This document shows, in pieces, positions 36,255 to 43,542 of a DNA stretch of 64,000 bases (its first letter is position 1; every line of letters begins with the position of its first letter). Location of the stretch: NCBI GenBank assembly GCA_019745415.1, contig JAIETF010000008.1, positions 116,801-180,800 of the forward strand, read 5' to 3'. The position numbers and the translations under genes are program-made. The DNA comes from Candidatus Obscuribacterales bacterium. GTDB taxonomy: Bacteria > Cyanobacteriota > Vampirovibrionia > Obscuribacterales > Obscuribacteraceae. The notes below the pieces were generated by a model, which was given only the letters and a program-made list of their open reading frames with translations, made no database searches and had not been told where the DNA came from.

Positions 36255-37112
36255 GTGAGCGAGCAGGAAAAGATCAAGGTGCTTTTAGCCGAGGACCATG
36301 CCCTGACAAGAATTGGTTTGAAAACGGTTTTGTCAAGAACCTCTGACATAGTCGTAATCGGCGAAGCTGAGAACGGGCAGGATGCTATCGATAAAGTGCA
36401 GGCTTTGTCTCCCGATGTTGTCCTCATGGATGTTGGTATGCCTGTGATGGACGGCATCGAAGCGGCCGGCAAATTGAAGGTCAGCCATCCCCACGTCAAC
36501 ATTATTATGCTTACATCTCATGACAATGACAGCGATATTTTCGCTTCTTTGTCTGCCGGAGCCGGCGGCTATTGCTTGAAAGATGTTTTACCTGAGCGTC
36601 TTTACACAGCGATTCGCTCTGTCAATGCCGGAGATATTTGGCTCGATTCTTCAATCGCCAGCCGCGTGGTTCGCCTCTATAGCGGTAGTGGCGCAGCGGG
36701 ACCTTCTAGCAGTACAAGCAATATCGGTCATTCGGGCGGCAGCATAGGTACCGGTTCTTCAGATCATGGAGTTTCAGTAAATGGTACTGGTAGTGGTGCT
36801 GCGAATGTCGGGTCCTCTTTCGCTGGTTCTGAGAGAAGTTCTGCTGAAGCCGGCCAGCCGTCAAGAGATAACGCGTCAACTTCTACTTTTGCTCATCATG
36901 CAGCTATGCCTGAACTGCCCGAGCCTCTTTCACCAAGAGAATTGGAGGTTTTGAGCTTGCTTGTGGAAGGATTGAGCAATCAGCAAATTGCTGACCGCTT
37001 GATTATTTCTCTGGCAACAGCCAAGACCCATGTGCGCAACATCTTAAATAAGCTAGCGGTGGATGATCGCACCCAGGCGGCAGTGCAAGCCATGCGTCGC
37101 GGTTTGGTCTAA
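36255..37112 (+). CDS. NarL/FixJ-family response regulator with Ser/Gly-rich linker
   Basis: 285 aa from GTG 36255 (GGAG seven bases ahead); GTG 36231 is the longer alternative. The receiver has acidic residues in LLAEDHA, phospho-acceptor Asp in VVLMDVGMPVMDG, and Lys in YCLKDVLP. The LuxR-type helix-turn-helix is LSPRELEVLSLLVEGLSNQQ through RTQAAVQAMRRGLV. Between them lies an unusual linker of about 75 residues rich in Ser, Gly, Ala and Thr; most NarL linkers are 15-25 residues. It is likely paired with the divergent globin kinase. Confidence 0.92.
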   Translation: MSEQEKIKVLLAEDHALTRIGLKTVLSRTSDIVVIGEAENGQDAIDKVQALSPDVVLMDVGMPVMDGIEAAGKLKVSHPHVNIIMLTSHDNDSDIFASLSAGAGGYCLKDVLPERLYTAIRSVNAGDIWLDSSIASRVVRLYSGSGAAGPSSSTSNIGHSGGSIGTGSSDHGVSVNGTGSGAANVGSSFAGSERSSAEAGQPSRDNASTSTFAHHAAMPELPEPLSPRELEVLSLLVEGLSNQQIADRLIISLATAKTHVRNILNKLAVDDRTQAAVQAMRRGLV

Positions 37113-37265
37113 TTTCAACTTGCGGCAAAATTTAAAGTTGAGAATTTGAACTTTTTGTCTTCAAATTACGTCTTATATATTACGGACTGCCGGTCATTTT
37201 TCGGGGTTGGGGGAGACTTCCTCGCCGGCGTCCCTTTTATTTTATGAAGATGTCCATCTTTTAGG

Positions 37266-38243
37266 CTAAGGGGGGCTGTCGTTGCTGAATTCTTGAACGC
37301 AGTAGACAGTGCGAGGCATGATCACAGCTACACCCACTCCCACTACTCTGTGTCTGGGATTGAGAATATTTGCTCGGTGGTTGGTTGGATCTTCTGGCGG
37401 TTCATTCATAAAATTGAACTGCACTTTTTCCACTATTTTAGGGAAGTCGTAAAAGTCTTTTTGCCAGCCGATATTTTCCCATACACCGGCGGCGATACCA
37501 GCTTCTCTGACCCGATCCATTGGCATTCGTCCTTCTGGATCTCTGTGATCAAAAAAGCCTCGTTTGGCCATATCTTCGGCATAAGCGCGCGCTACTCGGC
37601 TTAAGGAAGAGCTTTTGGAAACTGGTGGCAGACCGCAAGTGTTGCGGTCTCTATTTATTAGTTGCAACATGTGATCTTCAAGAGCGTCGATATTTGGTTT
37701 CGGTCTGTCGGCAATATCACCGCCCACTTCTTCTTCTGCTTCTTGAGGAGGTGCTTCTCCCGACATTCGCACTTTCGGCTTAAGAACTTGGGGGGTGTAG
37801 CCTTGAAAGCTGACCAAGCAGTTGATCGTACTAATTTTGCTGCCCCTTTGTCTGGCAATGCTGGCCTTGAGATTACCGGCGTTGCGTTTTTGCAAGATAA
37901 AATCAGCCGCAGGACCAGAATCGAGCCCTTTGCCATCAAGGGTCAAAAGTACATCACGGGGGGAAAGTCCTAAATCGTTAGCTATGCCACTGCCGGTGAG
38001 ACCGGTAACATAAAATCCCCGCACTCTCTTGCCTTGTATGAGCACGGCGGCCGGCACCCCCCAGGCACCCAGTGCTTTTGAAACTGTCTGCGCATTTGAC
38101 AGTCCATAAATGGGCTGAGCCTCTTTACCAGCCTTGGCCTCTTCTAAATTAATAGCCGCAAAGCTCAAGACTAGCAAAGCTGCCAGCGCACCGAAAACTG
38201 CAGTTTTTTCTCTCTTGCTATTGAAAGTCTTTGAGGTCGCCAT
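37266..38243 (-). CDS. Exported PDZ and CAP/SCP-domain protein
   Basis: 325 aa. Membrane or signal segment at about 13-32 (ending EEAKAG). PDZ-like domain about 70-135 with GSGIANDLGLSPRDVLLTLDG. A Pro-rich linker leads to a CAP domain (190-320) starting MLQLINRDRNTCGLPPV, with YAEDMAKRGFFDHRDPEG and NHRANILNPRHRVVGVGV, the conserved CAP signatures. Bacterial CAP proteins are cell-surface proteins of poorly defined function. The ATG follows a divergent-free region; neighbours are not operonic. Confidence 0.85.
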   Translation of the reverse strand: MATSKTFNSKREKTAVFGALAALLVLSFAAINLEEAKAGKEAQPIYGLSNAQTVSKALGAWGVPAAVLIQGKRVRGFYVTGLTGSGIANDLGLSPRDVLLTLDGKGLDSGPAADFILQKRNAGNLKASIARQRGSKISTINCLVSFQGYTPQVLKPKVRMSGEAPPQEAEEEVGGDIADRPKPNIDALEDHMLQLINRDRNTCGLPPVSKSSSLSRVARAYAEDMAKRGFFDHRDPEGRMPMDRVREAGIAAGVWENIGWQKDFYDFPKIVEKVQFNFMNEPPEDPTNHRANILNPRHRVVGVGVAVIMPRTVYCVQEFSNDSPP

Positions 38244-38323
38244 TTGAGTTGCCCGCTTGATTCTCTTGTCTGTTTCGTTTTCCTTGCACTCTTCTAATTC
38301 TACTCAATTTTCACAGAACAAGA

Positions 38324-39874
38324 TTATTTCAGACGCCCGAGCGCTCGGTCGGCGCCGTAGCGGGCGGCGACATAGGCATTTTCCAGGCACTGTACGCCAA
38401 ACAGACTGGAGTGGTTGAGGGTGTAAAAGGGATTCTTTCTACCCTCATTAAGCAGATTCTCTAGTCTCCTAAAATAACCAGTTACAGGCGCCGCCATGGC
38501 ATGTCCCCAGCGGGTCGGCACCACTGTCTCTATATTCGACCTCTCTAGACCGGTTCTAGAGTTCAGTTCTTGCGCCACCTGCGTCAGCAGTTCGACTCTG
38601 TCGCTGCCGAAAAGTAAGCTTCGCCCCTGCGAGCCGGGCTGGAAGGGGCTATAGACAGTGAGAATAGAACCCATGGACGGATTGTAGTTACCTGCACTTC
38701 TTAAGACACTTTCAGCTGGAATGAAGTCATTAACCAATGAAGTTTCCAACGGAGTCTTGCTCAAGTTGAAGTTCTCGAAATTCGAGAACTGCTTCAACTC
38801 CTTTTGGTAGACAAAGTTCGATACAAGGTAAGAGCCATAGCGAAAACTGTAGAGCGGTCCCTTCTCAGCGTTCGATATGCCCTGCAGAATTCTGCCCGCT
38901 ACTATCGGTGGTGCGGCAACAATGACATGTTTGCAGGCGATTTTTCTTATGCTGTCGTTCACTTGATATAGTACATCAGCGCCGTCGCCTTTCACTTGCA
39001 CCGACCAGACAAAAGCGTTTGTGGTTATATGTTCGTTCAGACGCGCTGCTAGAGCCTTTGAGATGGCTCCATTGCCTCCCGGAAAAGTGTAAATTGCTTC
39101 AAATAGATCTTGCAATAAATACAGACCAGCAAGGGTCGAAATCTCGGAGGACGGCAGACAAATGGAGGAAAGAAGAAAGCGGTCGATGAATTTCAGAAAG
39201 GGCTGACCGAAGCCGGTCAAGATTTCCGCCAGTTTGATGGAGTCTAGTTTGCTTTGATCAGGCTTGATACCATCGATAACTGAAATTACGGCTGTTTCGC
39301 TATGGACCTTTAGAAGCTTACTCAGCTCAGACAGTTCTTTCGAAAATCTGCCGTCCTTTTCAGCTTTTGTTTCGGCGAGATTGAGTTTTTGTCCGTCATC
39401 CAGAATCAAGTCCATCGGTCTAATCCCCGAGCAAGTCGGCTTTAAACCTAGTTCCTGCAAAAGTGGATCGACAAGTTCAAGGTCGCAAAAGTAAGCGGCG
39501 CCCAGAGAGTAGGGCAGACCTTTTCTTTCTTCGAGGCTGCTTTGTCCGCCGGGATTTCCAGCTTCAAGCAAAACAGTCTTGTAGTTTCTTAGTTTGTAAG
39601 CTGTAAGCAGTCCGGTGATTCCTCCCCCTACAATGACGAAGTCAGCCGAATCTGAAGTTTCGAGTTTCGATGATTTACTCAGCTTGGACAGATCTGGCAG
39701 ATTCCCGTCTCTTAAGGCATGACCTTTATCAGGATCGTCTCCTCTATAGTGCTCCACCGTAAGCGCTTGCTCTTCCCCCGCTACCCGATGGTTCAAACCG
39801 AACACTCCTAAAGCCGATAGAGCGAGTAGCTCTTTCAAGAATTGGCGTCTGTTCTTGATTTCCTGAATATTCAT
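38324..39874 (-). CDS. Tat-exported FAD-dependent amine oxidase-like oxidoreductase
   Basis: 516 aa. N-terminal NRRQFLKELLALSALG is a twin-arginine leader, implying export of a folded, cofactor-loaded enzyme. The FAD dinucleotide fold is DFVIVGGGITGLLTAYKL (about 79-96), and GGNGAISKALAARL and the C-terminal AAPVTGYFRRLENLL fit flavin amine oxidase/phytoene desaturase relatives. The substrate is unknown. The gene stands alone, with 80 bp to the PDZ-CAP gene and divergent from the carboxyltransferase. Confidence 0.82.
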   Translation of the reverse strand: MNIQEIKNRRQFLKELLALSALGVFGLNHRVAGEEQALTVEHYRGDDPDKGHALRDGNLPDLSKLSKSSKLETSDSADFVIVGGGITGLLTAYKLRNYKTVLLEAGNPGGQSSLEERKGLPYSLGAAYFCDLELVDPLLQELGLKPTCSGIRPMDLILDDGQKLNLAETKAEKDGRFSKELSELSKLLKVHSETAVISVIDGIKPDQSKLDSIKLAEILTGFGQPFLKFIDRFLLSSICLPSSEISTLAGLYLLQDLFEAIYTFPGGNGAISKALAARLNEHITTNAFVWSVQVKGDGADVLYQVNDSIRKIACKHVIVAAPPIVAGRILQGISNAEKGPLYSFRYGSYLVSNFVYQKELKQFSNFENFNLSKTPLETSLVNDFIPAESVLRSAGNYNPSMGSILTVYSPFQPGSQGRSLLFGSDRVELLTQVAQELNSRTGLERSNIETVVPTRWGHAMAAPVTGYFRRLENLLNEGRKNPFYTLNHSSLFGVQCLENAYVAARYGADRALGRLK

Positions 39875-40044
39875 GAATTTTTTTGCTCTGCTCTCTTCGG
39901 TTTTCTTGGGCGTTTCTTTGTCTTTTGAGCCTGCACTTGACTAGTTATTGTTGATTGAACCTTTAGATAAATGGGGCTTGGCAACATAAATGGTTACAAT
40001 TTGCTGATTAACAATTCTACCCAGGCATTTAGCTGCGAGGCTCT

Positions 40045-41664
40045 ATGGATAACACCGTAAAAGGAAATTCGGCAACAGGAAATTCGGCAACAGGTAGTTC
40101 GGTAAGAGGAAGTTCGGCTGTGGAAACAAAACGTGAGAACCTACGTGAGAACCTTATTGATGCCATCAATCGCATCAAGCAAGGCGGCGCACCAAAGTAT
40201 CACCAGAAGTTGAAAGAAGAAAATAAACTCTTCGTTCGCGACCGGCTGAAACTTCTCCTCGACCCTGGTTTCGAAGTCGAAGATGCGCGCTTTGCCAATT
40301 GCCGAGATAAAGAGCTTCCAGCTGACGGCGTAGTCACCGGCGTCGGCCAGATAGAAGGTAAAACAGTCTGCTTCATGGCTAATGACTCCACTGTTAAAGC
40401 CGGCTCTTGGGGCTGGCGCACTGTCGAGAAAATCATTCGAATTCAAGAAACTGCCGCTAAGCTTAAAGTGCCGATGATTTACTTGGTCGATTCAGCCGGG
40501 GCTCGAATCACCGACCAGATCGAAATGTTCCCTGGTCGCCGCGGCGCTGGACGCATTTTCCACAACCAGGTTCAGCTTTCAGGATACATCCCCCAGATTT
40601 GCTTACTTTTCGGACCCTCGGCAGCTGGTGGTGCCTACATTCCGGCTTTCTGCGACGTGATCATCATGAATGAAGGCAGAGCTTCCATGTATCTTGGCTC
40701 GCCTCGCATGGCTGAAATGGTTATCGGTGAGAAAGTAACTCTTGAAGAGATGGGCGGTGCCAAGATGCACTGTTCAGTGAGTGGTGTGGGCGATGTCTTG
40801 GTCAAATCAGAAGAGGAAGCTATTCAACTCTGCAAAGACTATCTGCGCTTCATGCCCAGCAATTGCGACCATAAGGTACCCAATCTTTCTGCTATCGAAC
40901 CGAAAATGCAAGAGAAGAATCTCGAGCAGGTAATCCCTGAAAAGGAAAGTGTCACATTTGACATGTATCAGGTTATCGATAGATTGATCGACGAAGGCTC
41001 CTGGTTTGAAATGAAGAAGCTCTTCGCCTCCGAACTGATTACTGGGTTCGGGAGAATCGGCGGACGAGCCGTCGGCATAGTAGCTAATCAACCCAGGGTA
41101 AAAGGGGGTGTACTCTTCGTTGATTCAGCCGATAAAGCCTCTCGATTTGTCTGGCTTTGTGATGCTTTTAACATTCCCCTCCTTTTTCTCGCCGATGTTC
41201 CAGGTTTCATGATCGGCACTAAAGTAGAGAGAGATGGCATAATTCGTGCTGGCGCCAAAATGGTCTCCGCTGTCTCTTCAGCGACTGTGCCAAAAATTTC
41301 GGTGGTTGTGCGCAAAGCCTATGGAGCTGGTCTTTATGCTATGTGTGGTCCTGCCTTCGAGCCAGATGCCTGCTTGGCCCTTCCAACTGCCTGGATTGCT
41401 GTGATGGGACCAGAGGCAGCGGTAAATGCCGTTTACTTCAACAAGATAATGGAACTGCCCGAGTCGGAGCGTCCCGCCTTTGTCGAGCAGAAGCGTGCTG
41501 AGTACCGCGAGGACGTTGATCTATACAAACTTGCTGCTGAATTGGTTGTCGACGATATCGTTCATCCACTTTCGCTACGCAACGAATTGATTGCAAGATT
41601 CAATGCTTATGAGTCAAAAGAGCAAGCTGGCTATAAAAAGAAACGCAGCGTTTTGCAAGTCTAA
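40045..41664 (+). CDS. Acyl-CoA carboxylase carboxyltransferase (beta) subunit
   Basis: 539 aa, ATG with GCGAGG four bases ahead. Both crotonase-fold halves are present: GPSAAGGAYIPAFCDVIIM, YLGSPRMAEMVIGE, then RVKGGVLFVDSADKA, ADVPGFMIGTKVERDGIIR and GAGLYAMCGPAF. This is the PCC/MCC/ACC beta type that transfers CO2 from carboxybiotin to an acyl-CoA. No biotin carboxylase or BCCP subunit is adjacent, so the partner lies elsewhere. The first 30 residues are a low-complexity repeat absent from family members I know. A hairpin terminator follows at 41751. Confidence 0.92.
   Translation: MDNTVKGNSATGNSATGSSVRGSSAVETKRENLRENLIDAINRIKQGGAPKYHQKLKEENKLFVRDRLKLLLDPGFEVEDARFANCRDKELPADGVVTGVGQIEGKTVCFMANDSTVKAGSWGWRTVEKIIRIQETAAKLKVPMIYLVDSAGARITDQIEMFPGRRGAGRIFHNQVQLSGYIPQICLLFGPSAAGGAYIPAFCDVIIMNEGRASMYLGSPRMAEMVIGEKVTLEEMGGAKMHCSVSGVGDVLVKSEEEAIQLCKDYLRFMPSNCDHKVPNLSAIEPKMQEKNLEQVIPEKESVTFDMYQVIDRLIDEGSWFEMKKLFASELITGFGRIGGRAVGIVANQPRVKGGVLFVDSADKASRFVWLCDAFNIPLLFLADVPGFMIGTKVERDGIIRAGAKMVSAVSSATVPKISVVVRKAYGAGLYAMCGPAFEPDACLALPTAWIAVMGPEAAVNAVYFNKIMELPESERPAFVEQKRAEYREDVDLYKLAAELVVDDIVHPLSLRNELIARFNAYESKEQAGYKKKRSVLQV
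40062..40155 (+). repeat. 15-bp and 12-bp tandem repeats at the 5' end of the carboxyltransferase gene
   Basis: Four copies of a 15-mer related to GGAAATTCGGCAACA (40063-40121), then two of a 12-mer (CGTGAGAACCTA type, about 40132-40155). They encode GNSAT-like and RENL units. Both periods preserve frame. Confidence 0.85.
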
Positions 41665-41750
41665 TCTGCTTTTGGGCTAGTAAGCCAAGCGAAGCTGTCG
41701 AAGTTGCTCGATTGCAATTTTTACTTGCCTACATAAGTGCGATTCATTGA

Positions 41751-41796
41751 TCAAAGAGGAAGTAACTGTTAGAAGTTTCTTCCTCTTTGATTTTCA
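41751..41796. terminator. Intrinsic terminator between convergent genes
   Basis: A perfect 12-bp stem TCAAAGAGGAAG (41751-41762) with CTTCCTCTTTGA (41779-41790), a 16-nt loop with an inner AACT/AGTT pair, then TTTTC. It serves the carboxyltransferase gene and may act on the thioesterase gene from the other side. Confidence 0.85.
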
Positions 41797-41820
41797 GATT
41801 AATAGAACAAATATGCTTAT

Positions 41821-42264
41821 TTACAGCATGATCGGTCTATTATCAGGGTCTACTGCTACAAGCACGAATCTTCCTCTAGCGCAAAGTTGTCTGTCACCAG
41901 TAAGAAGATTCTCGCCAACCATATCAACCGATACTGTCACTGATGTTCTTCCCACCTTTTCGATTTTGCCCACGAGTTCAACTAAGTGTCCGGTTTTTAC
42001 TGGTGTCTTGAAATCAACCTTTTCAGAAGAAGCAGTCACCATAGCCTTTCTTGTGAATCGAGAAGCTGTAATAAAAGCACTTTTGTCCATTAACTCAAGT
42101 GCATGACCACCAAACAGAGTTCCATAGTGATTTGTTTGGTTGGGAAAAACCATCTCGCACATCCGAGTCTCCATAGTTAAATCTTCAGAAGATTCTGAGT
42201 GTTCTTCTGCTACTGCGGTCTGAGTTGTAGGTACTTTTGGTCTTGAAGAAGTCTTTCGTGGCAT
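41821..42264 (-). CDS. Acyl-CoA thioesterase, hotdog fold (YciA/BACH type)
   Basis: 147 aa. NHYGTLFGGHALELMDKSAF is the hotdog active-site helix, and VDFKTPVKTGHLVELVGKI is the following strand, as in acyl-CoA hydrolases. It hydrolyses acyl-CoA to free acid and CoA. The frame runs 41 codons further upstream, but ATG 42264 has a perfect AGGAGG five bases ahead, so the start is clear. The first 30 residues are a Ser/Thr/Glu-rich tail before the fold. Confidence 0.9.
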   Translation of the reverse strand: MPRKTSSRPKVPTTQTAVAEEHSESSEDLTMETRMCEMVFPNQTNHYGTLFGGHALELMDKSAFITASRFTRKAMVTASSEKVDFKTPVKTGHLVELVGKIEKVGRTSVTVSVDMVGENLLTGDRQLCARGRFVLVAVDPDNRPIML

Positions 42265-42733
42265 AAATCCTCCTTGCCTCGAAGAGGTGATTGCAAATTC
42301 ATTCAGGTGGGTAGCCTGGCTAGCTAAGAGCATTACAGTTGCGGGACAGCGGTGGAATTGCACCACACTTCCCCCACCAAATGGCAAACAGTTCTGTGCG
42401 CCATTCCGGAGTTTTTCTGAATGAGTTCATTTTGGTCAGCTACAAAGTATGTGTTACTTTGCTTCTGCCCTCAATAAGTTTATCACTGAGGCAGTGCAAT
42501 GATTTTTGGACTAGGTGAATTGCCATTTTTTTTGCGAATAGGTGCCATCTTCATCTAGTTCTTTGACTATTACTGTCTGGCTTCTTCTGATCCGGATAGA
42601 GAAAGAGCATTCTTAGCGAGATTAATTTTGGCTGCTGTTTTGAACTTTTTGAACAGCATTTACGTTGTTAGTTATAGAGGAGAAAAAAAAAGATTTTCTC
42701 GAGAATTTCTTTTTTTTTTGTGGAGGTGATTCT
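42265..42733. other. 469-bp divergent intergenic region
   Basis: It separates the thioesterase and the AbiEi-like gene. Besides promoters that I cannot place, it holds the terminator-like palindrome at 42683-42718. No tRNA, small gene or repeat was recognised in the rest. Confidence 0.5.
42683..42718 (+). terminator. Terminator-like palindrome in the leader of the AbiEi-like gene
   Basis: A run of A, the core GATTTTCTC-GAGAATTTC and a run of T form an 18-bp stem with two T-T mismatches. GGAGG begins four bases later. There is no plus-strand gene upstream to terminate, so attenuation or insulation is suggested. It shares its core with the palindrome at 59383. Confidence 0.6.
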
Positions 42734-43525
42734 ATGAACATAGAAAGAAAACAAACTTTAGAGAAGCGTCCCTATCGCAAGAATCAGTTATCTTATGTTG
42801 TTCGCTATATTGCAATGTTGCCGCTTGGGCAGATCTTTACAACGCGGGAATTGCTCCAATTTGTTGAGCGTAGAGCCCCGTTAGATTATTTTCTTTGTAT
42901 GCAAGTCAAGGCTGGTGTACTAGAGAGACTAGCGCGGGGCGTCTTTAGGCGGTTTCGAAAGAGTAATCGGACAATACCTGACGCCGAAATTTCGGCAATC
43001 AAGAGATTTGCATTTGCCGGAAGATACTTGCCTGCTGGGTCAGTTATGAATTCGACCAAGACCGATGCGATTAGGCTTTGCACTCATAAGCCTGAACAGA
43101 AGCACCAGAACAATACCAGATTCTTAAGTCTAGCTGGAAGTTCCAACTTCCTTAGTCAACAGTTCATCGACTTTGATTTTGACAAGGGATATTCGATTCG
43201 GTTCTCTAGGATCAAGATGAAGGCTATAGGTAATCGAAAGGCACTTCTAGGAGAAACCGAAGCTGGTCGAGTCTTTCGAGCTATTTGGTTGAATGGGGAG
43301 GAACTCTGTACTCCAGAGGTTGTTCAGGCCGCTTATGCAAGTCTAAGTCGAAAGGAGCGTCAAGTCGTGGCTTCTCTGAGGCAATTTCTGCCGCAATGGA
43401 TTAGTGATAAGTTGCCTTTGGCTCCGAGCGAGGTTTTGCAGGTACTTTTGTCACGTCCAGCATATCTTAAGAAGGGTCGCACAAGAGAATACAAGATCCC
43501 AGGCGGTCGATTCTATGTCAGATGA
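42734..43525 (+). CDS. AbiEi-like (DUF6088-type) antitoxin/regulator, orphan
   Basis: 263 aa from ATG 42734, with GGAGGTGAT at 42722-42730; the longer frame upstream crosses a terminator-like palindrome. N-terminal winged helix with IFTTRELLQFV and KAGVLERLARGVFRR, then ISAIKRFAFAGRYLPAGSVMN, the order seen in AbiEi/DUF6088 proteins (type IV antitoxins that repress their own operon). No AbiEii nucleotidyltransferase toxin lies next to it. A stand-alone regulator or a remnant is possible. It is convergent with the TPR-gluzincin gene. Confidence 0.65.
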   Translation: MNIERKQTLEKRPYRKNQLSYVVRYIAMLPLGQIFTTRELLQFVERRAPLDYFLCMQVKAGVLERLARGVFRRFRKSNRTIPDAEISAIKRFAFAGRYLPAGSVMNSTKTDAIRLCTHKPEQKHQNNTRFLSLAGSSNFLSQQFIDFDFDKGYSIRFSRIKMKAIGNRKALLGETEAGRVFRAIWLNGEELCTPEVVQAAYASLSRKERQVVASLRQFLPQWISDKLPLAPSEVLQVLLSRPAYLKKGRTREYKIPGGRFYVR

Positions 43526-43542
43526 AAATTGCTAGATTAGCT

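Noticed and set aside
42265..43525. Complete type IV toxin-antitoxin system
   Set aside because: Only an AbiEi-like protein is present. The neighbouring genes (thioesterase, TPR-gluzincin) are not toxins.
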